From Gammaproteobacteria bacterium (GTDB lineage Bacteria > Pseudomonadota > Gammaproteobacteria > Steroidobacterales > Steroidobacteraceae): 64,000 nucleotides of DNA. The notes below the pieces were generated by a model. That model did not search any database and was not told the DNA's origin. It saw only the letters and a program-made list of their open reading frames with translations. Shown here piece after piece: positions 1-8,813 of this stretch; positions within the stretch are counted from its first letter, which is position 1, and each line of letters opens with the position of its first letter. The stretch spans positions 1-64,000 of the forward strand of contig JAQGOG010000178.1 of NCBI GenBank assembly GCA_028293765.1, written 5' to 3'. Position numbers and translations under genes: made by a program.

Positions 1-13
1 CCGCCGTGGTTTC

Positions 14-202
14 TTACGCGGCGTTGCGTTGCGTGCGGGTCAGCAGGTGTTCGGCGACGACTTGCCGCGCGGTATCTTCACAGCGGCCGCAGCAGCTGCC
101 GACGGGCAACTGGCACTGCACATCAAAAAGAGAGCAGGCGCCCTGATCGACCGCTTCGCGGATCTCACGATCGCTAACTGCATGGCAGACGCATACGTAC
201 AT
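14..202 (-). CDS. bfd: Bacterioferritin-associated ferredoxin (Bfd-like)
   Basis: A 62-residue [2Fe-2S] protein of the Bfd family. Known members bind bacterioferritin and pass electrons to its haem so that stored ferric iron is released. Cysteines at residues 4, 6, 38 and 41 match the four cluster ligands of Bfd, with an extra C37. The length is typical. It starts with ATG behind an AGGGG ribosome-binding site. A perfect TTGACA -35 box overlapped by a Fur-like site lies 50-80 bases upstream, so iron-starvation induction is likely. No bacterioferritin gene is visible; it may lie outside the window. The family call is firm; the partner is inferred. Confidence 0.9.
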   Translation of the reverse strand: MYVCVCHAVSDREIREAVDQGACSLFDVQCQLPVGSCCGRCEDTARQVVAEHLLTRTQRNAA

Positions 203-250
203 GTCAGCCCCTGGAAGCGAAAGCCGCCGGTCGGCTCTCCAATGAGGCTG

Positions 251-280
251 ATTCTAAACGCTAATACGAATGATTGTCAA
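251..280 (-). promoter_or_regulatory. Sigma-70-type promoter of bfd
   Basis: Read on the minus strand, TTGACA (275-280) is followed after 18 bases by TAGAAT (251-256), a perfect -35 box and a 5/6 -10 box. The -10 box ends about 50 bases before the bfd ATG at 202. The 18-base spacer is one longer than optimal. Confidence 0.65.
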
Positions 281-284
281 TTGC
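266..284 (-). promoter_or_regulatory. Probable Fur box over the bfd promoter
   Basis: The 19 bases match the palindromic Fur consensus (GATAATGATAATCATTATC) at 12 positions by hand alignment, including the central GA.AATCATT. The site covers the -35 box of bfd. Fur with Fe2+ bound here would block RNA polymerase, consistent with the known iron repression of bfd genes. The match is moderate; position and gene make it credible. Confidence 0.6.
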
Positions 285-440
285 ATCAGTCGCACGACAC
301 CTTTATTTCGCCGTGAATAATTCCGTATAGATCAATAGGTTGACAGTCTACGACGCGAGGCGCGAGCGCCGGCGGCGCGGGGCACGTGCCTCCCTGTTGC
401 AGCCACGGCGTAGCAACGTTGGGCCCAACTGCGCCGTTCG

Positions 441-458
441 CGGCTCGAGGTCGAGCCG
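441..458 (-). terminator. Hairpin just downstream of cysS
   Basis: Perfect 8-base arms CGGCTCGA/TCGAGCCG with a two-base gap, 13 bases beyond the cysS stop. A 12-base perfect palindrome GTTGGGCCCAAC (418-429) lies next to it. There is no T-tract, so this is a possible rather than a standard intrinsic terminator. The rest of 203-471 holds only the bfd promoter. Confidence 0.3.
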
Positions 459-471
459 CTGAACGAAACGG

Positions 472-1941
472 CTACGCCCGTCGCCAGGTCGACTTGCCGC
501 CAGGCTTGTCCTCGACGATCACCCCCGCCGCGGCGAGCTCGTCGCGAATACGATCCGACTCCGCGAAGTCCTTGGCTTTGCGCGCGGCGCTGCGCGCTTC
601 GATGAGCCGCTCGACCTCGGCATCGCCGACGGGTGCGGCATTTGGAGAGCCCTGCGACCCCTGCTCGGACCCCGCGTCGGGTCCGGGCTCGGCATCGACC
701 GTAGCAGGGGTGGCGGCGACTGGCTTCGCTAATCTGAACCATTGGTCCGGGCTCAGCGTGATGATGCCCAACACCCTCGCCAGCGAAAGCAGCTCCGCAC
801 TCAATGCCGCTGCTTTCTTTTCCTTGCCCGTGTCCTTTGCCAGGTTGATCTCACGCGTCATTCTCTGTAACACCGCGATCGCTTCCGGGGTGTTGAGATC
901 GTCATCCATCACTTCATGGAAGCGAGCCGTGTATTCGGTCTCGATGACCGGCACCGTCGGCACGTCGCGCAGCGCCGTGTAAATGCCCCGGAGTGCGGAG
1001 TCCGCCTGCTCCAGCTGGTCGAACGAATAATTGATCGGCCCGCGATAATGGCTCGCGAGAAAGAAAAATCGCAACACTTCCGGATGCCGCAGGGTCGGCA
1101 GGACCTCGCGCACGGTGAAGAAGTTGCCGAGCGACTTCGACATCTTCTCGTTGTCGATGTTGACGAAGCCGTTGTGGATCCAGAGGTTCGCGAATCGATC
1201 GCCGGTGGCCGCGCACGACTGCGCGATCTCGTTCTCATGGTGCGGGAACTTGAGGTCCATGCCGCCGCCGTGGATGTCGAAATGCGTGCCTAGCAGAGCG
1301 GTCGACATGGCAGAGCATTCGATGTGCCATCCGGGCCGGCCGGGTCCCCATGGCGAATCCCAGGCGGGTTCGCCCGGCTTCGCATGCTTCCACAGCACGA
1401 AGTCGAGGGGATCGCGCTTGAACTCGTCGACTTCGACGCGCGCTCCGGCGCGCAGATCGGCGAGGCGTTTGCCGGAGAGTTTTCCGTAGCCCTCGAATTG
1501 CGCAACGGCGTACATCACGTCTCCGTTAGCGGCCGCGTACGCGAAGCCCTTCTCGATGAGGGTCGAGATCATCGCAATGATGTCGGGCAGATGCTGCGTG
1601 GCCCGCGGCTCGAATTCCGGTCGCGCGATGCCCAGTAGCGCGCAGTCGTCATGCATCGCCTGGATGAAGCGGTCCGTAAGCGCATCGATCGACTCGCCAT
1701 TCTCGGCGGCGCGCTTGATGATCTTGTCGTCGATGTCGGTGATGTTACGAACGTACGTGAGCTTGTAGCCGCGGTGGCGCAGATAGCGGCTCACCACGTC
1801 GAACACGGTCATCATGCGGGCGTGACCGATGTGCAGAAAGTCGTAAACAGTCATGCCACACACGTACATGCCCACGTGCCACGGCTTGATTGGCTTCAAC
1901 TCCTGCTTTTCGCCCGTCAATGAATTGTGTATGCGAATCAT
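472..1941 (-). CDS. cysS: Cysteinyl-tRNA synthetase
   Basis: A 489-residue class I aminoacyl-tRNA synthetase that charges tRNA-Cys in the cytoplasm. The first zinc-ligand region C28-GMTVYD, the HIGH signature (residues 37-40) and the KMSKSLGN signature near residue 265 are all present, as are CSAMS and HHENE further in. The start was moved from an upstream ATG (1995) to the ATG at 1941 because the family begins with the RIHNSLTG segment there and an AGGATG ribosome-binding site precedes it. A roughly 30-residue Pro/Ala/Gly/Ser-rich insert separates the catalytic part from the last helical segment. gltX lies 60 bases upstream on the same strand, so the two may be co-transcribed. Confidence 0.97.
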   Translation of the reverse strand: MIRIHNSLTGEKQELKPIKPWHVGMYVCGMTVYDFLHIGHARMMTVFDVVSRYLRHRGYKLTYVRNITDIDDKIIKRAAENGESIDALTDRFIQAMHDDCALLGIARPEFEPRATQHLPDIIAMISTLIEKGFAYAAANGDVMYAVAQFEGYGKLSGKRLADLRAGARVEVDEFKRDPLDFVLWKHAKPGEPAWDSPWGPGRPGWHIECSAMSTALLGTHFDIHGGGMDLKFPHHENEIAQSCAATGDRFANLWIHNGFVNIDNEKMSKSLGNFFTVREVLPTLRHPEVLRFFFLASHYRGPINYSFDQLEQADSALRGIYTALRDVPTVPVIETEYTARFHEVMDDDLNTPEAIAVLQRMTREINLAKDTGKEKKAAALSAELLSLARVLGIITLSPDQWFRLAKPVAATPATVDAEPGPDAGSEQGSQGSPNAAPVGDAEVERLIEARSAARKAKDFAESDRIRDELAAAGVIVEDKPGGKSTWRRA

Positions 1942-2001
1942 GCAATGGACATCCTGATAAAAAGTGCGCCGTGGGCTGCGCACGCCGCTGCGCACGCGCC
2001 T

Positions 2002-3438
2002 TTAGGCGAACCGGGCAAGCCGCTCACGCGCCTTGCCTGGCGGCATGGCCTTCAAGAGCGGCGCGAGCTCCGGGCCGTGCGCGCGGCCAGTCAGGGCTAC
2101 TCGCAGCGGCATGTAGAGTTCGGCGCCTTTCTTGCCGGTAGCCGTTTTGACGGCGCTGGCGATAGCCGCAAGATCATTACCGCTCTGAGCGGCGGCGTTA
2201 GCGGCAGCGGCAAAGTATTCGACGCCGGCGTTGCGGGCAAGCTGCTCCTCGGCCGGCTGCAGAGCAAGCGGTCCGCCGAATACGATATCGATCCAGGGAC
2301 CTGCGTCCGCAGGAAGCACGACATTCGGTAATACGGCCGCGATGAACGCGCTCACCGACCTCTCGTCGAGCTCGGACGGTATCACGGAGCTCAGCCAGCG
2401 CCGCGCCTCGTCGGCCGACAGTCGATGCGCGGCCTCCTTCTGCCAGACGTTCAACTGCTGTTCGTCAAAGCGCGCTGGTGCGCGGCCGAGATGTGCCGGA
2501 TCGAAGGCACGCGCCATTTCATCGAGAGTCAAAAAGGCATGCTCCGCCGTCGAATGTCCAAGGCGGAACAAATGATTCGCCATCGCCTCCGGAAGATACC
2601 CGCGTTCGCGGTACTCACGGACACTCGTGGCTCCATGACGTTTGGACAGAGGCGCGCCGTCTGGCCCCACTATGAGAGAGATGTGTCCGTAGCTGGGAGT
2701 CTTCAGGCCAAGCGCTTCGAGAATCAGCAGTTGCCGAGGCGTGTTCGTGAGATGGTCCTCGCCGCGGAGCACCTGTGTTACGCCCATGCAGGCATCGTCG
2801 ACGGCATTGCTAAAGAAGAATGCCGCAGACCCGTCGGCACGCCGGATCACGAAATCGCCGATGTCATCCGATAAGAAGCTTTGCGCACCGTGCACGAAGT
2901 CCAAGAACTCGATCCGCCGGCCGGTCGGGACGCGGAACCGCATGGTCGGCGCGACGCCCTGCGAGCGCCGTCGCTCCCGCTGCTCGGGCGAGAGGTTCCG
3001 GCATGTACCCGCGTATCGAGGTGGCCTACCCGCGGCGAGCTGTGCCTTACGCGACACTTCCAGCTCGAGGGGAGAGCAGAAGCACGGATAAACGGCTCCC
3101 TGCTGCTCCAATACCTCGAAATAACGCGCATAGAGCGGCGAACGCTGCGACTGCCGGTAAGGCCCACGCTCATCTTCCCGGTCCGGGCCGGCATCCCATT
3201 CCATACCGAGCCAGCGCAGGTCCTCCAGAACGGCGGTGGTGTGCTCTTCCCGGCTGCGCTCGGCGTCCGTGTCCTCGATGCGCAGGAGAAACCGCCCCCC
3301 GGAGCGCCGCGCGAGCAGAAAATTAAATAACGCGGTACGCGCATTACCCAGGTGCACCTCACCCGTCGGGCTCGGTGCGAACCGGGTAGCCTCGCGCTCA
3401 CCGAACGCTCCGCCCACTGACTTGTCCATTCCGCTCAT
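2002..3438 (-). CDS. gltX: Glutamyl-tRNA synthetase
   Basis: A 478-residue class Ic synthetase. The HIGH-equivalent is HLGN (residues 29-32) inside APSPTGEVHLGN, followed by ALFNFLLAR and RIEDTD; the KMSKS-equivalent is LSKRHGATSV. These are GluRS features, not those of the longer GlnRS. It could be the usual discriminating enzyme or a second, tRNA-Gln-preferring GluRS; the sequence alone does not tell me. The ATG at 3438 is used; another ATG three codons in is equally possible. It is divergent from the cyclophilin gene and lies upstream of cysS. In Pseudomonas, as I recall, glnS sits in this position, so a GluRS here is notable. Confidence 0.92.
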   Translation of the reverse strand: MSGMDKSVGGAFGEREATRFAPSPTGEVHLGNARTALFNFLLARRSGGRFLLRIEDTDAERSREEHTTAVLEDLRWLGMEWDAGPDREDERGPYRQSQRSPLYARYFEVLEQQGAVYPCFCSPLELEVSRKAQLAAGRPPRYAGTCRNLSPEQRERRRSQGVAPTMRFRVPTGRRIEFLDFVHGAQSFLSDDIGDFVIRRADGSAAFFFSNAVDDACMGVTQVLRGEDHLTNTPRQLLILEALGLKTPSYGHISLIVGPDGAPLSKRHGATSVREYRERGYLPEAMANHLFRLGHSTAEHAFLTLDEMARAFDPAHLGRAPARFDEQQLNVWQKEAAHRLSADEARRWLSSVIPSELDERSVSAFIAAVLPNVVLPADAGPWIDIVFGGPLALQPAEEQLARNAGVEYFAAAANAAAQSGNDLAAIASAVKTATGKKGAELYMPLRVALTGRAHGPELAPLLKAMPPGKARERLARFA

Positions 3439-3628
3439 GGCTGTAATGTTACGGGAAACCGCGCAGGCTCAACAAAGCCCTTATGGGCCACCCGCCGCGG
3501 CCCTGCTTCCCGCGACGTCGAGCACACTGGGAGGGCCACACCACTTTTATCGCTCAATTTTCGTGCGGAGCATTAGAATTCGCGGCCGGCGGCGATCACC
3601 CGACGACTGGCACCACGACGGAGGATTG

Positions 3629-4327
3629 ATGCACACCCACCCCCGGAATCGGACTGCGGCGCCCGGGCATCGCGCCTGGACGGCCCGCGCGCTCGTTCTC
3701 TCTCTGGCGGCCTTCCTGGCCCTGGCGCACCCGGCAGCCCGCGCCGCCGACCCCTCATCGCTGGTGAAAGTCTCGACCAGCATGGGCGACTTCGTCATCG
3801 AGCTGCTGCCGGACCGGGCACCGCTCACGGTCGCCAACTTTCAGCGGTACGTGAAGGAAGGGTATTACTCCGGGACGCTGATCCATCGCGTCGTCTCCAA
3901 TTTCGTGATCCAGGGCGGCGGTCACGACGCCGCGGACTACAAGCTGAAGGCCGCTCACGACCCGATTTTCAACGAATCGGGCAACGGCCTGCAGAACAAG
4001 CGCAGCATGGTGGGACTCGCCCGCGGCGACGGGCCGCACTCCGGCAATGCGCAGCTCTATGTCAACCTCGTCGACAATCCGGACCTGGATCCGCTGCCAA
4101 CCCGCTGGGGCTACGCGGTGTTCGGCCGCGTCGTGCAGGGAATGGACGTGGTCGATCGCATTGGCGTCACGCCGACCGGCGCTTTCGGCCCCTTCAAATC
4201 CGATGCGCCTCTGAAGCCGGTGATCATCCAGAAGATCGAGATGGTGGATGCGGCACAGGCGAACGCACCTCCGGCCGCGACTCCCGTTACGCCACCGTCG
4301 ACCGACACGATTCTATCGCCGAAGTAA
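3629..4327 (+). CDS. Periplasmic cyclophilin-type peptidyl-prolyl isomerase
   Basis: A 232-residue protein whose first 39-40 residues form a Sec signal peptide (basic start, hydrophobic ALVLSLAAFLALA, ARA-A cleavage site). The mature part is a cyclophilin domain with the GYYSGTLIHRV and FVIQGG segments of bacterial PpiA/PpiB. It accelerates proline cis-trans isomerisation, here in the periplasm. The start at 3629 follows a GGAGG ribosome-binding site; the reading frame is open further upstream but codes nothing cyclophilin-like. A Pro/Thr-rich tail of about 25 residues ends the protein. The cysS - ppi - lpxH neighbourhood is conserved in E. coli, but there the cyclophilin is the cytoplasmic PpiB. 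Confidence 0.93.
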   Translation: MHTHPRNRTAAPGHRAWTARALVLSLAAFLALAHPAARAADPSSLVKVSTSMGDFVIELLPDRAPLTVANFQRYVKEGYYSGTLIHRVVSNFVIQGGGHDAADYKLKAAHDPIFNESGNGLQNKRSMVGLARGDGPHSGNAQLYVNLVDNPDLDPLPTRWGYAVFGRVVQGMDVVDRIGVTPTGAFGPFKSDAPLKPVIIQKIEMVDAAQANAPPAATPVTPPSTDTILSPK

Positions 4328-4337
4328 GCGACCGCAG

Positions 4338-5093
4338 ATGACGCGCCTGTTCGTCTCCGATGTGCACCTGGATGCCAGCGCACCGGGAGCCATAGAGCAA
4401 TTCGTGGGGTTCCTGCAGTCGCACGCCGCCAAAGCCGAAGCGCTCTATATCCTGGGCGATCTGTTCGAGGTTTGGGTCGGAGACGACGAGACCGATCCCG
4501 ATAAGAAGACTGTCTGCAAAGCCCTGCGCGCGCTCACGGCACAGGGCGTCGCGTGCTTCGTCATCCATGGCAACAGGGACTTCCTCCTCGGTCGGGATTT
4601 CTGCGCCAACACCGGTTGCCGGCTGCTGACGGATCCCGTCATCGCGGAATTCGACGGCGAACGGGTGCTCCTCACTCACGGCGATGCGCTCTGCACCGAC
4701 GATCATTCCTACCAGGAGTTGCGCAGTATCGTCAGAACCGCACCGTGGCAACGGCGTTTCCTCGCCCTTCCCCTCGCCGACCGCGAGATGCTGGCGAACC
4801 AGGCGCGCGCCGGCAGTCGCCAGCACACCGCTCGCACCATTCCCTACATCATGGATGTAAACCAGGAAGCGGTCGCGAGCGCGTTTCGAGCCGCTCAGGT
4901 CCACCGCATCATTCACGGCCATACACATCGACCGGGAATACACGACTCATCCGTCGACGGCGCGCCGGCGCAGCGCATCGTGCTGGGCGCCTGGTACGAG
5001 CAGGGAAGCTACCTGGTGTATGAGAACGGGCGTTACGAGCTGCGAGAGCTGCCATCACAACGTTCGCGCAGCGACGTCGAACAAATGTCATAG
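4338..5093 (+). CDS. lpxH: UDP-2,3-diacylglucosamine diphosphatase
   Basis: A 251-residue calcineurin-like metallophosphoesterase that hydrolyses UDP-2,3-diacylglucosamine to lipid X in lipid A synthesis, at the inner face of the cytoplasmic membrane. All metal-site blocks are readable in order: SDVHLD (residues 7-12), GDLFEVWVGDDE (about 39), GNRDFLLG (about 77), HGDALCTDD and the terminal HGHTHRPGIH. The ATG at 4338 lies 10 bases past the cyclophilin stop, so the two are probably one transcript. The length matches E. coli LpxH (about 240). Confidence 0.97.
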   Translation: MTRLFVSDVHLDASAPGAIEQFVGFLQSHAAKAEALYILGDLFEVWVGDDETDPDKKTVCKALRALTAQGVACFVIHGNRDFLLGRDFCANTGCRLLTDPVIAEFDGERVLLTHGDALCTDDHSYQELRSIVRTAPWQRRFLALPLADREMLANQARAGSRQHTARTIPYIMDVNQEAVASAFRAAQVHRIIHGHTHRPGIHDSSVDGAPAQRIVLGAWYEQGSYLVYENGRYELRELPSQRSRSDVEQMS

Positions 5094-5145
5094 ACTGCTT
5101 CGAGTCGCGCGGCAAGGCCCGCTGGCAACATGCGGCGGCTCGGCG

Positions 5146-6744
5146 TTAGCGGCGCCGTGGCAGGACGAGAAGGGCCTCGAGCCCGCCGCCCGGGAGATTC
5201 TGCGCTACGAGCGAACCGCCGTGAACCTGCGCCACGTCACGCGCGATACTCAGGCCGAGCCCCGTACCGCCGGTGTCGCGGTTACGTGAGGATTCGAGAC
5301 GGTAGAACGGCTCGAAAACTCGCTCCAACTCGTCGAGCGGGATGCCGGGCCCTTCATCCCTGACGCGGATCACCAGCGCCGCGCCATCCTCCACGGCAAT
5401 AGTCGCGCGCGTGCCGAATTTCACGGCGTTGTCCACGAGATTGGTCAGGCAACGCTTCAGAGCCTGGGGCTTACCGATGAAGGGCTGCAGAGCCTTGCCT
5501 TCGACCGTCACGTCCGCACTCATCTCGGTGAACTCCGATTGCAGAGTGGCTAACAGAGCGTTGACGTCGATCGGCACCAACGTTTCGTCGTCATCGAGTC
5601 CGCGAAACAGGGCGAGCGCCCCGCGCACCATACTCTCCATTTCGTCGAGTTCTTTGCCAAACCGTGCCTGGATCGCCGGGTCGTCCAACGTCGTCTCCAC
5701 CTGCAAACGCAGGCGGGTAAGTGGAGTCTTGAGATCGTGCGACATCGCCGCGAGTACACGCGTCCGGCTGTCGAGATAGCGGTGCAATCGGTCCTGCATG
5801 GTGTTAAAGGCACGGGCCGCCTCCTGCAGCTCGCGCGCGCCCTTCTCTTCCAACTGCGGCTGCCGCACATTGCGGCCCAGACCCTCCGCCGCGCGTGCCA
5901 ACTTCGATAGCGGACGAGTAATGCTGCGCGCGGTCACATACAACGCGATTACGAGAATCACGACGAGCAGCACCAGGTTGACGAAGAGGTTGCGCGACAG
6001 CGGTGCGCCCCAAGGCATGCGGGTCACACGAAAAATCGCCGCATCCCCATCGGGAAAAGTGATGGCGACGTCATACGGCTGCGCCTTTGATCCCTCGCGC
6101 GCCTCGAAGAACGGGGCGGAGATGGGGATGGCTCGCTTTGAAGTGTTGGCGGTGGGCGCCACCGACACGTGGTAAGCATTGCCGAGCGTGGCTTGCAGCT
6201 GCTGTTTGAACGTCGGCTCGAAATCCGACGAGTGGGGCAACGGTATGAAGATGAACTGCGACGAAAACGACTGTCGCATCGCTCGCAACCACTCGAGCTC
6301 CGGGGGTGGCCCATCCGGCTGCGCGCGGTCCGGCAGCGGTCCATTTCGCGCCGGCGCATTCGACAATGGCGACGCCGCCGCTGACAGCTCTCGCGGGCGC
6401 TCAGCCGGTATCCCTCCGCCTGGTTGCGTCCCGGGTTGGGCAGATCTCCCGCGACGCGGCCCGGCCCCTCCGAGCGACCGCCGGCTGGCCGTTCCTTCAA
6501 AGCGACTGGGCTGCTCGGCTAGCCGCGTGATCGCCGCCGCGCGCTCGGTGGCATTGAGTGGCTGCAGCATGAACGTGACTTCGGCGATGCGCCGCGACCA
6601 CTCGCGTACATTTCCTTGCAGAACGAAATATTCGCGCTCGCGAGCGACTAGTGCGATGCCCGTGATCTGCGCCAGCAGTACCGCCAGGACGGAAGCGGCG
6701 ATGAGCCTTCCGAACAGCGACTGTGGCCAAACGGACAGCCGCAT
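5146..6744 (-). CDS. EnvZ-like sensor histidine kinase
   Basis: A 532-residue membrane sensor. Transmembrane segments lie near residues 13-33 and 251-272, followed by a HAMP linker (273-325), a dimerisation/phosphoacceptor helix with MSHDLKTPLTRLR (H336) and an ATPase domain with LVDNAVKFG, DEGPGIP and GGTGLGLSIA. All boxes look intact. The periplasmic domain is unusual: residues about 80-150 are rich in Gly, Pro, Arg and Ala with little predicted fold. The gene starts two bases after the stop of the response regulator at 6747-7466, so the pair is translationally coupled. The stimulus is unknown; the kinase domain is closest in style to EnvZ. Confidence 0.93.
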   Translation of the reverse strand: MRLSVWPQSLFGRLIAASVLAVLLAQITGIALVAREREYFVLQGNVREWSRRIAEVTFMLQPLNATERAAAITRLAEQPSRFEGTASRRSLGGAGPRRGRSAQPGTQPGGGIPAERPRELSAAASPLSNAPARNGPLPDRAQPDGPPPELEWLRAMRQSFSSQFIFIPLPHSSDFEPTFKQQLQATLGNAYHVSVAPTANTSKRAIPISAPFFEAREGSKAQPYDVAITFPDGDAAIFRVTRMPWGAPLSRNLFVNLVLLVVILVIALYVTARSITRPLSKLARAAEGLGRNVRQPQLEEKGARELQEAARAFNTMQDRLHRYLDSRTRVLAAMSHDLKTPLTRLRLQVETTLDDPAIQARFGKELDEMESMVRGALALFRGLDDDETLVPIDVNALLATLQSEFTEMSADVTVEGKALQPFIGKPQALKRCLTNLVDNAVKFGTRATIAVEDGAALVIRVRDEGPGIPLDELERVFEPFYRLESSRNRDTGGTGLGLSIARDVAQVHGGSLVAQNLPGGGLEALLVLPRRR

Positions 6745-6746
6745 CG

Positions 6747-7466
6747 TTAGTGCAATTCGACCGTGACGCCGACGACGTAGCCTTCGCCGTAGACCGTCTT
6801 GATGATCTGCGGAGCGCGCGCATCATCGCCGAGGATCTGGCGCAGCCGGCTTACCCGCACATCGATGCTCCGATCGAACGGATCGGCCTCGCGCCCCCGC
6901 AGTAACTCAGTGAGTTGCGCCCGCGAGAGAACTCGATTGGCCGACCCGAGCAACACAGCAAGCAGGCGGTATTCGGCGCCGCTCAGAGCAACGTCCTTAC
7001 CGGACGTGTCGGTCAGAGTTCGAGTCGTAGTATCGAGCCGCCAGCCGTTGAAAACGAACGCTCGTACGGAGTCCGGGGTCGGATCGCGCGGAGCATGCGC
7101 TGCCCGGCGTAATACCGCCTTGATCCGGACGAGCAGCTCGCGCGGATTGAACGGCTTCGGCATGTAGTCGTCCGCACCGAGCTCGAGCCCGACTATGCGA
7201 TCCACGTCCTCACCCCGTGCGGTGAGCATGATGATTGGCACCTGCGAGCGGGTACGCACCTCACGGCAGATCGACAACCCATCTTCGCCGGGAAGCATCA
7301 GATCGAGCACGACGAGATCGATACGCGAGCGTTCCATCACCCGACGCATCTCTTTCCCATCCGGGACGACCGTCGTGCGGAATTCGTGTTTCTCGAGATA
7401 CTGCCCCAGCAGGGTGCGGATCTCGCGATCGTCGTCGACGATCAGGACGTGCGGACGGTCGTTCAT
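6747..7466 (-). CDS. OmpR-family response regulator
   Basis: A 239-residue cytoplasmic transcription factor: receiver domain (acidic D11-D13, phosphoacceptor D55 in VLDLMLPG, KPF lysine near 105) followed by a winged-helix DNA-binding domain with the RLRQILGDD and VYGEGYVV segments of the OmpR/PhoB class. It is the cognate partner of the downstream kinase. A tandem 10-base-spaced repeat about 120 bases upstream is a candidate binding site for autoregulation. Target genes cannot be read from the sequence. Confidence 0.95.
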   Translation of the reverse strand: MNDRPHVLIVDDDREIRTLLGQYLEKHEFRTTVVPDGKEMRRVMERSRIDLVVLDLMLPGEDGLSICREVRTRSQVPIIMLTARGEDVDRIVGLELGADDYMPKPFNPRELLVRIKAVLRRAAHAPRDPTPDSVRAFVFNGWRLDTTTRTLTDTSGKDVALSGAEYRLLAVLLGSANRVLSRAQLTELLRGREADPFDRSIDVRVSRLRQILGDDARAPQIIKTVYGEGYVVGVTVELH

Positions 7467-7582
7467 CGGGCCTCGCGTATAGCGACAAAGATACCGAAGC
7501 TTCCGACCATTGACAGCGTAATTCGTGCCCTGGCAGCCGTTTCAACGCCTCGCGAGGCCGGGGAACGAGCCCCGCGCACCGT

Positions 7583-7600
7583 TGTAACGAACTGTTACGA
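7583..7600. promoter_or_regulatory. Candidate OmpR-family tandem operator
   Basis: TGTAACGA (7583-7590) and TGTTACGA (7593-7600) are direct repeats with a 10-base period, and GTAAC...GTTAC is also an inverted pair. OmpR-type regulators usually bind such tandem half-sites. The site lies 117 bases upstream of the response-regulator ATG. Assignment to that regulator is inference. Confidence 0.4.
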
Positions 7601-7651
7601 CGTCATGCCAGAAGCTGGCGGCAACCTGCTCCTTTGCCGGGCCGGCGCGAA

Positions 7652-7686
7652 CTTTCGCGGCGGCCCGCACCACGGGCCCGCGAAAG
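7652..7686. terminator. Strong hairpin after the EF-hand gene
   Basis: Outer arms CTTTCGCG/CGCGAAAG (7652-7659, 7679-7686) and inner arms GGCCCG/CGGGCC (7662-7667, 7673-7678) close a five-base loop; a GC bulge separates them on one side. It lies about 45 bases past the stop of the EF-hand gene (minus strand) and upstream of the response regulator. There is no T-tract, so it is terminator-like or an mRNA stabiliser. Confidence 0.4.
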
Positions 7687-7729
7687 GCCAACCGGGCCAT
7701 CGAGACCCGGCTGCGCCCGTCCATTCACA

Positions 7730-8368
7730 TCACGCAGTGGCACTCACGGTTGAGCCCACAGCACTGCTCGCTGTAGTTCCTGTCGAGCCATACTGCTGCA
7801 GTAGCTGTGCAACCAGTGAGCCCTCACTGTTGCTCCCGCCCTTTCCTGCGCCATGCGCATGATGGTGGTGACCGGTGCCACTGGTGCTGTTTGCGCTGCT
7901 GCTGGACGTGCTCCCATTGCTCGACCCGTTACCGGCACTCGATGCACTGGTGTTCGATGAAAGCCCCGATATCAACGCCGAAGTCGTCGCGGTCGCAGTG
8001 CTCGCCGCTGCGCTCGCCGCCAGCTGACTACGCAGCTGCGTCACCAGGTCCCCTGCGTTGGTCTGAAACTCCGACAAGCTGATTGAACCGTTGCCGCTCG
8101 AATCGAGCTGCGAAAACAGCGTGCTGGCCGCTTGCGACTGATCGCTGCTGCCGCCGCCCGCAGCCGCTGCTTTGTTGAGGAAGCTCGTGAGCTCGCTCTT
8201 GCTGAGACTGCCGTCGCCATTCGTATCGATGGCGGCGAACAATTTCTCTTCCGTTTGCTGCAGACTCGAGGCACTGTTGCTGCCGCTACTGCTGTTGGCA
8301 CCAGTGGTCGTACTGGCGCCGAACAGCGAGGTTAACAATCCCGCGCTGCTGCCGATGCTGCTGATCAT
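7730..8368 (-). CDS. EF-hand calcium-binding protein with His-rich tail
   Basis: A 212-residue protein with two clean EF-hand loops: D48-E59 (DTNGDGSLSKSE) and D89-E100 (DSSGNGSISLSE), each with Ca2+ ligands at positions 1, 3, 5 and 12. Around them are Ser/Ala/Gly/Thr-rich low-complexity stretches and a histidine cluster (HHHHAH) near residue 165 that could bind metal. There is no clear signal peptide, although the first 20 residues are mildly hydrophobic. The ATG at 8368 follows an AGGAG ribosome-binding site. Similar Ser-rich EF-hand proteins occur in proteobacteria, but I know no established function. Export is possible and untested. Confidence 0.8.
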   Translation of the reverse strand: MISSIGSSAGLLTSLFGASTTTGANSSSGSNSASSLQQTEEKLFAAIDTNGDGSLSKSELTSFLNKAAAAGGGSSDQSQAASTLFSQLDSSGNGSISLSEFQTNAGDLVTQLRSQLAASAAASTATATTSALISGLSSNTSASSAGNGSSNGSTSSSSANSTSGTGHHHHAHGAGKGGSNSEGSLVAQLLQQYGSTGTTASSAVGSTVSATA

Positions 8369-8813
8369 GATTGACTCCTGCGATGGCTTCTGATGACGCG
8401 GCGGGTCGCCACGCCTCCACTACACCAGCGCAGTGTCCACGCGAAACAGCGCCTCGTGTGTTACCACTTGTAAGGCTGTGACAACCCGCAGCCTCGCGGC
8501 AGTTCCTTGCCGCCCTACCTTTGCCGGCAAGGACCTGCCGCCGCGCCCGCCGCGCCCCGCCTCATCTCATCTCACCCAGCCCCCCGCCTTGCCGCTCGCA
8601 ACTGTCCCCGCTCCCCCTCGCGCCTTCCACTCGCGCCGCCTACTCTTGCCCGCGACGAAGTATTACGATTCGCGCGCGCCCATCACATTCACCGAAACCG
8701 TCCACGAGCCTGAACTCGAGTCCGGCCGACCAGTCGAAGCCGCAAGCTCCGGACCGCGGCAGCGCAGGCCGACCGTCCGGACTGGCCGTCCGCCCCCAAC
8801 AGGAAGACCGCAA
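8369..8813. other. 445-base intergenic region
   Basis: This is the gap between the divergent EF-hand gene and the glycine-rich lipoprotein gene. It must hold promoters for both. I see no convincing -35/-10 pair, no hairpin and no small gene with a ribosome-binding site. An open frame runs through it in phase with the lipoprotein, but its composition is Pro/Arg-rich noise. Confidence 0.4.

Noticed and set aside
8433-8813. Longer form of the glycine-rich lipoprotein
   Set aside because: It would bury the lipoprotein signal peptide; the Pro/Arg-rich extension has no ribosome-binding site logic, while ATG 8814 has AGGAAG.
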